From assembly GCA_963783085.1 (NCBI GenBank), contig CAWAMJ010000010.1, positions 310,001 through 374,000 on the forward strand: a DNA stretch of 64,000 nt, in the 5' to 3' direction. Within the stretch, counting starts at the first letter, position 1. The number at the start of each line of letters is the position of its first letter. Positions 18,224-26,073 of the stretch are shown piece by piece. The position numbers were made by a program, and so were the translations under genes. The notes below the pieces were generated by a model. It was not told the origin of the DNA and made no database searches. It saw only the letters and a list, made by a program, of their open reading frames with translations. The DNA comes from CAVYUC01 sp963783085 (lineage in GTDB: Bacteria > Bacteroidota > Bacteroidia > Bacteroidales > Prolixibacteraceae).

Positions 18224-19123
18224 TTAAAAAAGTTTTTCAGGATAATCGCCGTTTTCGATCAGCTTGTTGGTTTTGTCTACCACCAGTGGTTTGTCTTCTT
18301 TGTAGGTAACTCCAAACCAGGGAGAATCAGCTTCCAGTACTTTCACTGTGGCCAGTTTGTCATCTATCATTTCAAAAACAACCGAAGGAATGAACATTTC
18401 CGATTTTGGCTCGTCGATTTCTTTTTCAAGAAACTGGGTGAACTTTCTCCCGAGCGTATTAAAAACCGATGGTTTGAAACCCCAGATATTCATCGACACA
18501 TTTTCCTGACCGTTCAGACGGTTTTCGTTACCGTTATCTTCAATGGAAATAATTGCTTCGCCCCTTTTTTCAATTTTTTTAGTCTCCACAATTTTAACCA
18601 GGTTCTGGTTTAAATCAACTTCGCAAATGCCGCGCGAAACTGAGCCGAAATCCGATAACGTTTCCTTCAGTTTGTAACCGACCATGGAATATTCTTTGGG
18701 ATCTTCCGAAGTGGTGAGGAAACCTGCCATTACTTTGTAGGCATTGAATCCATAAAAATCATCGGCGTTCAATGCACAAAATGGTTCTTTTACAACATCT
18801 TTTGCAACCAGAATTGCATGTGCCGTTCCCCATGGTTTTTCGCGATCTGCCGGAACTGAAAATCCCTCCGGCAGGTTGTCCAGTTCCTGGTAAACGTATT
18901 CAACATCGATTTTTCCTTTCAGTTTTTCATCGAACTTTTCTTTGAATTCGTCTGCAAAACTTTCCCGGATAATAAATACCACTTTACCAAAGCCGGCACG
19001 GATAGCATCGAAAATGGAGTAGTCGATAATTGCTTCGCCATTGGGTCCAACGGGTTCAACTTGTTTTAACCCGCCGAAACGGCTTCCCATTCCTGCAGCA
19101 AGAATAAGTAATGTAGGTCTCAT
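18224..19123 (-). CDS. NDP-sugar pyrophosphorylase family nucleotidyltransferase
   Basis: A 299-residue nucleotidyltransferase. The nucleotide-binding signature LILAAGMGSRFGGLKQ occupies residues 6-21. Further motifs are EPVGPNGEAIIDY, GTAHAILVAKDVV and LNADDFYG (the DD-type metal site near residue 118). The C-terminal portion lacks a hexapeptide acyltransferase domain. It transfers a nucleotidyl group to a sugar-1-phosphate, which would be the product of the adjacent kinase. The preferred sugar and nucleotide are undetermined. TACTTTTG on the minus strand at 19150-19157 may be its -7 element. Confidence 0.85.
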   Translation of the reverse strand: MRPTLLILAAGMGSRFGGLKQVEPVGPNGEAIIDYSIFDAIRAGFGKVVFIIRESFADEFKEKFDEKLKGKIDVEYVYQELDNLPEGFSVPADREKPWGTAHAILVAKDVVKEPFCALNADDFYGFNAYKVMAGFLTTSEDPKEYSMVGYKLKETLSDFGSVSRGICEVDLNQNLVKIVETKKIEKRGEAIISIEDNGNENRLNGQENVSMNIWGFKPSVFNTLGRKFTQFLEKEIDEPKSEMFIPSVVFEMIDDKLATVKVLEADSPWFGVTYKEDKPLVVDKTNKLIENGDYPEKLF

Positions 19124-19215
19124 GTGTCAACTGTTTTAATTCGTTTCCACAAAAGTAACAATTCGCAGAAAGAATTTGGTTTGAAAAATGATTGTTGCCG
19201 GTTCAGGCGGAGCTG

Positions 19216-20559
19216 CTAGCTCCAGGTTTTCACCTTATATCCCCTTATTGCATAAAACAGAATAACAATATATGCGAGAGTTGCCAGCCAGTAAGCATTT
19301 TGTGATCCGATGGTGTCGGAAAAGGCACCCCACAACTGCGGTAAAATAGCCCCGCCCGAAATGGCCATAATTAACAAAGCCGATCCGGTTTTCAGAAAAC
19401 TGCCCAAATTATGAATAGCCAGTGGCCAGATTGCAGGCCAAACCAAAGCATTGGAAAGGCCGAAAAGCGCTACAAAAAGCACCGTGTATGGCATGGTTAA
19501 AACAATGGGCGTGAATGTAGTAACGTCAATGAAGTTAAAGGTTATCACCCAATCGGCAGGTACAAAAATGGCAAGAAGTGAGAAAATGATCCCAAGAACT
19601 GCGCTGCCTTGCAAAGCTTTCCTTTGATCCAGGTATTTCGGGATAAAAATGATTCCGATAACGTATCCGATAACCATCCCAAACATCACCAGCGAAGCGA
19701 AATATTTTGCAGAATTTAACGGAACATCGAGCGATTGTCCATAGCGAATTATTGTATCGCCTGCAATTACTTCAACGCCCACGTAAAAGAACAATGCCAT
19801 TACACCCAAAATCAGGTGTGGAAATTGCCAGATGGAAGTTTTGCCCGACAGGTTTTTGGCTGTTTCTTCATCTTCCGGTTCTGCTTCCAGTTCCGGCAAA
19901 CCCGATAAACGAACTCCAATTCCCATTATAAACAATATGATGGTCATCACAATGTACGGATTAATCACCCGTTTCGCCAGGTCGTCGAGAGCAGCAGTTT
20001 TCGCGGCCTGGTTCATAGTTTCGAGCCCGGCTACAAATGCATCGCCGTCGCTTAAAATATAATAGGCAAGAATCAGCGGGGCAATTGCGCCTGCCACTTT
20101 GTTACAAATCCCGAGAATGCTGATGCGCTTGGCTGCACTTTCCCGCGGCCCCATGATGGTAACGTATGGATTTGATGCCGTTTGCAGAATTGCCAGGCCT
20201 GTTCCCATAATAAATAAACCCAGCAGGAAAATTCCGTACGTGCGCATTAATGCGGCAGGTATAAAAAAAGCGGTTCCCACAGCCATTACCCAAAGCCCAA
20301 CCATCATCCCGTTTTTCAAACCGGTTTTGTTCAGCACCCAGGCCGAAGGCAATGCCATTATGGTATAGGCGATGTAAAATGCTGAAGTCACAAAGAAAGC
20401 TTCGGTATCGCTTAACTGACAAGCGATTTTTAAATATGGAATCAGAATTGAATTAAGCCAGGTTACAAACCCGAAAATAAAGAATAAACTGCTGATAATT
20501 ATCATGGGAAGCATGTAACTGCCTCTTTTGGCGGTCGCTTCAGTTGAGCTGGCGTTCAT
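19216..20559 (-). CDS. MFS sugar:H+ symporter, FucP/glucose-galactose type
   Basis: A 447-residue inner-membrane transporter with about 12 hydrophobic helices. FFIFGFVTWLNSILIPYLK (about residues 25-43) is the first-helix signature of the FucP family (L-fucose, glucose/galactose permeases). It also has GLAILQTASNPYVTIMGP (about 121-138) and NALVWPAIWPLAIHNLG, the second conserved half motif. The central loop is acidic (LEAEPEDEE). It sits upstream of the nucleotidyltransferase and sugar kinase genes on the same strand and probably supplies their substrate. The actual sugar is unknown. Confidence 0.9.
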   Translation of the reverse strand: MNASSTEATAKRGSYMLPMIIISSLFFIFGFVTWLNSILIPYLKIACQLSDTEAFFVTSAFYIAYTIMALPSAWVLNKTGLKNGMMVGLWVMAVGTAFFIPAALMRTYGIFLLGLFIMGTGLAILQTASNPYVTIMGPRESAAKRISILGICNKVAGAIAPLILAYYILSDGDAFVAGLETMNQAAKTAALDDLAKRVINPYIVMTIILFIMGIGVRLSGLPELEAEPEDEETAKNLSGKTSIWQFPHLILGVMALFFYVGVEVIAGDTIIRYGQSLDVPLNSAKYFASLVMFGMVIGYVIGIIFIPKYLDQRKALQGSAVLGIIFSLLAIFVPADWVITFNFIDVTTFTPIVLTMPYTVLFVALFGLSNALVWPAIWPLAIHNLGSFLKTGSALLIMAISGGAILPQLWGAFSDTIGSQNAYWLATLAYIVILFYAIRGYKVKTWS

Positions 20560-20717
20560 AATTTTTTCGATTTAGAATAGACAATAAAACTACGGAAATA
20601 TTTCCACACGAAAGAATAAAATCTTTTTGTAAAACAGAAATTATTGTCAATAAAGTTTTTAAATTTTTTAAAAAGAAAGGCGCTTCTTCTTTTTTTATTT
20701 AAAAGGATTAAATCAAA

Positions 20718-21230
20718 CTATTCGTACCAGCTTGCATACATTTCATAAGCCCTGGCAATCCTGTTGATTTCCCCCTCAAGAAGTTCCGGGCTGATTTCCT
20801 TGATTTTTTTTGCGGGAATTCCGGCGTAAACACTTCCCGATTCCACTACTGTTCCCTTTGTAACCACCGAACCGGCGGCGATAATTGAATTGCTTTCCAC
20901 AACAACATCGTCGAGTACCACCGAATTGATGCCCACCATTACATTATCTTTCAACGTGCAACCATGAACCACTGCGCCATGTGCAATTGTAACATTGTTC
21001 CCGATGTTGGTTGGCGATTTTTGGTAAGTGGCATGAATGACGGCATTGTCCTGTATGTTGGTAGAGTTGCCGATTTTAATTGAATGAACATCGCCCCGAA
21101 TAACCGCATTGAACCAAACGCTGCAGTTGTCGCCTATTTCCACATCGCCGATAATTGCAGCAGTTTCAGCCAGGAAACAGTTGTTGCCGAAACGCGGTTT
21201 TTTGTTTTTGATTGTTTTAATCAGTGCCAC
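20718..21230 (-). CDS. Gamma-carbonic anhydrase family protein
   Basis: A 170-residue left-handed beta-helix protein of the gamma-CA/PaaY family, built from hexapeptide repeats (IGDVEIGDN, IKIGNSTNIQDN, VTIAHGAVVHG). Three histidines in the family's zinc positions are present: His66 (VIHAT), His84 and His89 (AHGAVVHG). The acidic proton-shuttle loop of archaeal Cam is lacking, as in most bacterial homologues, so catalytic activity is uncertain. It is divergent from korA. The strand downstream of the stop is an AT-rich weak hairpin near 20670-20700. Confidence 0.88.
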   Translation of the reverse strand: MALIKTIKNKKPRFGNNCFLAETAAIIGDVEIGDNCSVWFNAVIRGDVHSIKIGNSTNIQDNAVIHATYQKSPTNIGNNVTIAHGAVVHGCTLKDNVMVGINSVVLDDVVVESNSIIAAGSVVTKGTVVESGSVYAGIPAKKIKEISPELLEGEINRIARAYEMYASWYE

Positions 21231-21438
21231 TATCTAAAATAAATTTAAATTGAATCCAAATATATTAAAACCTCTAAATAAACACATAGCTCATTACTTA
21301 CTTGTTAAATAATGGTTATTTTTGTTCGTTCATTTTACGACTGAAATGATTTTAAAAACCGATTCTGAAATTATATTTTGATGATTTTAGAATCGTTTTT
21401 CTTTTAAACTGAAATTTTTAATATAAAAAGTAAATTAA

Positions 21439-23280
21439 ATGAAGGACGCAAAAGTAATTGAACTGGAAGAAGTGGCCATTCGGTTTTCCGGTGATTCAGG
21501 CGACGGAATGCAGCTTACAGGGACTTTGTTTTCCGATGCCACCGCTCTTCTGGGAAATGACATTTCAACGTTTCCCGATTATCCTTCCGAGATTCGTGCA
21601 CCGCAGGGGACTGTGGGAGGTGTATCGGGTTTTCAGGTACAATTCGGACAGAAACAAATAAATACTCCCGGTGATTTTGCCCACGTTCTTATTGCCATGA
21701 ACCCGGCGGCAGTGAAAGCAAATGCCGGATTTATGCAGCCAGGCGGAACCATCATTTACGATTCGGATTCGTTTACCGAAAGAAACCTGCAAAAGGCGAA
21801 TTTTAAAACCGATGATCCTTTTATAGAATTGAATCTCGAGGATTACTTCAAGATTCCGGTGCCCATTTCGAGCCTTACCAAAGAAAGTCTGAAGGATTTC
21901 GGACTCGACAATAAAAGTGTGATGAGAAGTAAAAATATGTTCGCACTTGGGCTGGTTTGCTGGATGTTTAACCGTCCGCTCGATTATATAGAAGAATTTA
22001 TCCGGAACAAATTTGCCAAAAAACCGGTGGTTGTCGATTCAAACATAAAAGTGCTGCACGCCGGATATAACTATGGTATGAATATGCAGCACATGACCCC
22101 CAGTTATATGGTAAATCCGGCACCTATTGAAAATGGAACTTACCGGAACATCAACGGAAACCATGCTACGGCGTGGGGATTGCTTGCTGCGGCTGAAAAA
22201 GCAGGTCTCGAGCTTTTTTTAGGTTCTTATCCGATTACGCCGGCAACAGATATTTTATCAGCCCTTTCGGAACGGAAAGATTTGGGAGTGAAAACTTTCC
22301 AGGCGGAGGACGAAATAGCTGGTATTACCTCGGCAATCGGCGCTGCATTTGCCGGAGATTTGGCTGTAACAACAACTTCCGGTCCGGGGCTGGCATTGAA
22401 ATCGGAAGCAATTGGCCTGGCAGTGATGGCCGAGCTTCCGCTGGTGATTGTAAACGTTCAGCGCGGCGGTCCATCCACCGGTTTGCCTACTAAAACCGAA
22501 CAATCGGATTTATTGCAGGCGTTGTACGGGAGAAATGGTGAAAGTCCGGTGGTGGTTTTGGCAGCAAGCACGCCCTCCGATTGTTTCTGGTATGCATATA
22601 AAGCAGCCAAAATCGCGCTGGAAAGAATGGTTCCGGTAATTCTTTTAACTGATGGTTTCCTCGGAAACGGAAGTGAACCATGGAAAATTCCGGCGCTTGC
22701 GGAACTCCCCGGCATTAAACCGAAAATTGCAAAAGAAGCTTCAACTTTTACTGCGTATAAACGCGATGAAGAATCGTTTAGCCGTGAATGGGCTTTCCCC
22801 GGAATGCCAGGTTTTGAGCACCGCATCGGCGGACTGGAGAAAAATGCATCCGGAACGGTTAGCCATGATCCGGAAAATCACCAGAAAAATACCGAAATCA
22901 GGGAACAAAAAGTTCAGAACGTGGTAGATATGGTCCCCGATTTGGAAATTTGCGGAGATGAAGAAGGCGATGTACTGGTGGTTGGCTGGGGCGGAACTTA
23001 CGGCCACCTCATCAGCAGCGTACGTGCGCTGCGCCAGGAAGGCAAAAACGTAAGCCTGGCCCATTTCAACTACATTAAACCACTGCCGGCAAATACAGCC
23101 GAAGTATTTAAAAGTTTCAAAAAAATATTGGTTTGTGAATTGAACCTGGGTCAGTTTGCCGGTTACCTGCGCGATAAAATGCCCGGCTTCGAATACCATC
23201 AGTTGAATAAAGTAAAAGGGCTTCCCTTCACATCCAAAGAATTGAAAACAGGTGTCGATAAACTACTGGAGGAATTATAA
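21439..23280 (+). CDS. korA: 2-oxoacid:ferredoxin oxidoreductase, alpha subunit (gamma-alpha fusion)
   Basis: With the next gene it oxidatively decarboxylates a 2-oxoacid (2-oxoglutarate is the usual substrate) to acyl-CoA, reducing ferredoxin. The 613-residue protein has the gamma domain at the N-terminus (RFSGDSGDGMQLTGTLFSDA, about 14-33), then the alpha pyrimidine domain (GNHATAWGLLAAAEKAG, SYPITPATDILSALS, TTTSGPGLALKSEAIGLAVM) and a C-terminal domain with VVGWGGTYGHL. This fused arrangement is standard for Bacteroidota KorA. It shares one base with korB (TAATG). An inverted repeat (CGATTCT...AGAATCG, about 21360-21395) lies in the leader. Confidence 0.93.
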   Translation: MKDAKVIELEEVAIRFSGDSGDGMQLTGTLFSDATALLGNDISTFPDYPSEIRAPQGTVGGVSGFQVQFGQKQINTPGDFAHVLIAMNPAAVKANAGFMQPGGTIIYDSDSFTERNLQKANFKTDDPFIELNLEDYFKIPVPISSLTKESLKDFGLDNKSVMRSKNMFALGLVCWMFNRPLDYIEEFIRNKFAKKPVVVDSNIKVLHAGYNYGMNMQHMTPSYMVNPAPIENGTYRNINGNHATAWGLLAAAEKAGLELFLGSYPITPATDILSALSERKDLGVKTFQAEDEIAGITSAIGAAFAGDLAVTTTSGPGLALKSEAIGLAVMAELPLVIVNVQRGGPSTGLPTKTEQSDLLQALYGRNGESPVVVLAASTPSDCFWYAYKAAKIALERMVPVILLTDGFLGNGSEPWKIPALAELPGIKPKIAKEASTFTAYKRDEESFSREWAFPGMPGFEHRIGGLEKNASGTVSHDPENHQKNTEIREQKVQNVVDMVPDLEICGDEEGDVLVVGWGGTYGHLISSVRALRQEGKNVSLAHFNYIKPLPANTAEVFKSFKKILVCELNLGQFAGYLRDKMPGFEYHQLNKVKGLPFTSKELKTGVDKLLEEL

Positions 23281-24350
23281 TGAGTGAATTAAAATATACC
23301 ATCAAAGATTTTAAAAGCGAAAATGAAGTTCGCTGGTGCCCCGGTTGCGGCGATTATGCCATTATGAATGCCGTGCAGCGTACCATGGCCGGAATGGGCA
23401 TTCCGAAAGAAAAGTTTGCCGTGATTTCCGGTATCGGATGTTCTTCGCGGTTGCCGTACTACATGAATACGTACGGTTTTCATACGATACACGGGCGTGC
23501 TGCTGCAGTGGCTTCGGGGGTAAAAATTGCCAATCCCGAACTTAGTGTTTGGGTGATGACCGGCGATGGCGATGCCATGGCCATTGGCGGAAACCATTTC
23601 ATCCACACCATCCGGCGGAACATCGATTTGAACATGATTATTTTTAACAACCGAATTTACGGGTTGACCAAAGGGCAGTATTCACCCACCTCCGATCGTG
23701 GTTTTAAAAGTAAAACTTCGCCATTCGGGACCATTGAAGACCCATTTGTGCCTGGGCAGCTGGTTATTGGCGCCAGGGGAACTTTTTACGCCCGCTCCAT
23801 CGACGGAAATGTAAAACTGAACGAGTCGGTTTTTCACGCCGCTGCTTTACACAAAGGAACTTCGGTGGTTGAAGTATTGCAAAACTGTGTTATTTTTAAC
23901 AACGGGGTGCACAGCGCAATCAACGATCCGGAAACCCGGGCCGATCGGCAACTGATTCTGGAGCACGGCAAACCAATGTTATTTGGCGCCGAAAATGAAA
24001 AAGGGCTGATTATGGAAAGAGGCCGGTTGAAGGTGGCCAAAATCGGCGAAAACGGCGTAACGCCCGACGACATTCTGGTACACGACGCCAGGGAAACCGA
24101 TCCATCGCTGCATTTGTCGCTCATCAACATGGCATTACCCGAATTCCCGGTGGCGTTTGGCGTCATCCGGAATGTTGATGCCCCGGTTTACGATACCGAA
24201 ATGGTAGCGCAGATTAAACAGGTTCAGCAAAAACGGAGGATAACCTGTGTCGATGAGTTGCTCAACTCGGGAAATACCTGGGAAGTCACCGGAAACGGAA
24301 ACGGAAATGGTACGGTTAACAAAGATTGTCCGAAACATGAGTTGAAATAA
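23280..24350 (+). CDS. korB: 2-oxoacid:ferredoxin oxidoreductase, beta subunit
   Basis: A 356-residue thiamine-diphosphate-binding beta subunit. It has WCPGCGDYAIMNAVQ (about residues 18-32), the iron-free CPGCG variant seen in KorB; GIGCSSRLPYYMNTYGFHTIHGRA; and MTGDGDAMAIGGNHFIHTIRRN with the GDG..N metal/ThDP motif. The tail carries CVDELLNSGNTW and a Gly-Asn run (NGNGNG). No ferredoxin domain is fused, so a separate ferredoxin must take the electrons. Overlap with korA indicates coupled translation. A terminator follows after 46 bases. Confidence 0.94.
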   Translation: MSELKYTIKDFKSENEVRWCPGCGDYAIMNAVQRTMAGMGIPKEKFAVISGIGCSSRLPYYMNTYGFHTIHGRAAAVASGVKIANPELSVWVMTGDGDAMAIGGNHFIHTIRRNIDLNMIIFNNRIYGLTKGQYSPTSDRGFKSKTSPFGTIEDPFVPGQLVIGARGTFYARSIDGNVKLNESVFHAAALHKGTSVVEVLQNCVIFNNGVHSAINDPETRADRQLILEHGKPMLFGAENEKGLIMERGRLKVAKIGENGVTPDDILVHDARETDPSLHLSLINMALPEFPVAFGVIRNVDAPVYDTEMVAQIKQVQQKRRITCVDELLNSGNTWEVTGNGNGNGTVNKDCPKHELK

Positions 24351-24396
24351 AGAACCAAAATCAGGATATTATCTACATTGAATCGAAATTGAAATT

Positions 24397-24431
24397 TTAG
24401 CTCGGGTTACATTGTCCCGGGCTAATTTTTT
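24397..24431 (+). terminator. Terminator after korAB
   Basis: TTAGCTCGGG (24397-24406) pairs with CCCGGGCTAA (24416-24425) with one G-T wobble and a 9-base loop, followed by T6. Confidence 0.85.
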
Positions 24432-24619
24432 GCACAATTACAGGACTTTTAGTTGGTTATACCCAGAACATTGCAGCACGGAATTCCATCGGTATCTTCA
24501 CAGTTGAGATCGGATTGAATCCAATATAATAACGAAAGTTCCAGACGCTAAGAATTTCAGTCTGTTTGTGAAGTCGATACGTGAAGTGTTTGTTGAACAA
24601 AATATTTCCGGTACATTTC

Positions 24620-25723
24620 TTACCCCGTGTTCCTGCTTTTAAATGATTCCTGCAGGGTTTTTGCTTTGGCCAGCAGGTTATCCACCTTCGAAATGTATTT
24701 TATGTGCGAAGTGCCAATGGCTTCATCAAGTTGGTTTTCGGACAAATTAAATTCGTTCATCAATAGCGCTCTGATTTCAGGTTCTTTTTTCCGCAACTGA
24801 TCCATATACTGCTGCGACAGCATGAGCGCCTCATCGCGGGTAAGTTGGTTATCGCGCACCAGGCTCGAAAATTTGGCTACGAGTTCAACCATTCCGAACT
24901 TCTTTAGCTTTAAATATTCTTTGGCATCGTTCATCCGGCAATCGGTGTGTTGTTCTCCAAACGAACCTTTCCAGTTCATCTCATCAACCATTACCTGAAT
25001 AAATTCATCTTCATTCCATGGAATATAATTCGGCAAATACAGAAAATACGGGGAATGCCGTAATTGAGAACTCACCCGTTGAAAAAGATTTACATATTCA
25101 TATCCATGAATTTCCTTCTGTGAAAAACCATTTTCGCGGCAAACATTGTGGAAGTAACCAGCTGTGCTGGTGAAGAATTCCCTGGGGGAATTTGCCTCGG
25201 TTCGCGGTGAAAAACCGGATACGATGAGATTGATTCCATAACTTCGCGCAGTGCGGTATAATGCCGCCCGGATACCGGTATTGCAGACCGTACAGAATTC
25301 GCCAGCTGTTTTCAAAAAATGTCTGAAATAGTTTTTCTGGTAACCGGAATTGTGGCTGGTAAAAACATGGCCCATCGAAAGCGCTTTAACCGCGGCGTTG
25401 ATGTTATGCAAGGCTACATCGGTTAGGAAACCATTATTAAACGTACAGCCAAGCGGATTCATGTTATACTTCTTTAAGATGTAAGCTGCATAGGAGGAAT
25501 CTTTCCCGCCGCTCAATCCGATGAGGCAATCGTACGGCTTCGATTTGCCCCTGAATTTACTCAGTATAGATTCGAGTTGTCCTTCTGAATCTTCGAAATT
25601 CATCTCCTGCCATTTGGATTCCCATTTTCTGCAATAGTTGCATACACCTGTTTCGTCAAATGATATTCCGGGATAACCTTCCGGCAATATGCATTTGGTA
25701 CATACTTGTTTACTTTCATTCAT
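24620..25723 (-). CDS. PP-loop ATP pyrophosphatase with zinc ribbon (WbpG/N-acetyl-sugar amidotransferase-like)
   Basis: A 367-residue N-type ATP pyrophosphatase. An N-terminal four-cysteine ribbon (Cys8, Cys11, Cys28, Cys31 in CTKCILP and GVCNYC) precedes the PP-loop SGGKDSS (residues 71-77). A further CTVCNTG pair (Cys144, Cys147) and THTDCRMND-like sequence (HTDC near 250) could bind metal. The layout is that of the WbpG/PseA amidotransferase-like group and of related sulfur-transfer enzymes. No sugar-modifying partners lie nearby, so the amidotransferase reading is only one option. It has an unusually strong Shine-Dalgarno sequence. Confidence 0.7.
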   Translation of the reverse strand: MNESKQVCTKCILPEGYPGISFDETGVCNYCRKWESKWQEMNFEDSEGQLESILSKFRGKSKPYDCLIGLSGGKDSSYAAYILKKYNMNPLGCTFNNGFLTDVALHNINAAVKALSMGHVFTSHNSGYQKNYFRHFLKTAGEFCTVCNTGIRAALYRTARSYGINLIVSGFSPRTEANSPREFFTSTAGYFHNVCRENGFSQKEIHGYEYVNLFQRVSSQLRHSPYFLYLPNYIPWNEDEFIQVMVDEMNWKGSFGEQHTDCRMNDAKEYLKLKKFGMVELVAKFSSLVRDNQLTRDEALMLSQQYMDQLRKKEPEIRALLMNEFNLSENQLDEAIGTSHIKYISKVDNLLAKAKTLQESFKSRNTG

Positions 25724-26016
25724 TTTTTTACCTCCGATTTATTTAGATGACTTGATAATATTTTTAAAAGGTTTCGTTAAATTTTTAGGTGGAGTTAAGG
25801 GTTGGTGATAAGCCGGAAACGAAATGGTTTTCATTGGTTTAGTTTTTTTTCTTAATGTTGCCAGAGATATTATTGCTTTACTTGCATAAACATAATCAAA
25901 TTACGAATTAATGACCAGAATGACAACGGAAAGGTAACATTATCATTCGGAGTTCATTATAAGAACCTGCGGAGTGAATATTTTTTTCGATTTGCAATCA
26001 AGGCCTTTTGAGTAAC
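25724..26016. other. AT-rich gap upstream of the PP-loop gene
   Basis: Apart from the ribosome-binding site, nothing recognisable is seen. It is AT-rich and has no open frame of coding character. Confidence 0.5.
25730..25735 (-). promoter_or_regulatory. Strong ribosome-binding site
   Basis: GGAGGT on the minus strand, six bases before the ATG of the PP-loop gene. Full anti-SD complementarity is unusual beside the mostly SD-poor genes in this window and fixes the start at 25723. Confidence 0.7.
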
Positions 26017-26046
26017 AAAAAAAACCGCCCGGTCTTCCGGGCGGCT
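26017..26046 (-). terminator. Terminator of ppdK
   Basis: Perfect 8-bp stem CCGCCCGG (26025-26032)/CCGGGCGG (26037-26044) with a 4-base loop. Read on the minus strand it is followed by T8 (A8 at 26017-26024), directly downstream of ppdK. Confidence 0.92.
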
Positions 26047-26073
26047 TTTGAACTATTTGTTGTGCAAATTTTC

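Noticed and set aside
21340..21400. Inverted repeat CGATTCT/AGAATCG before korA as riboswitch
   Set aside because: Only a weak 7-bp stem with a long loop; no known riboswitch motif.
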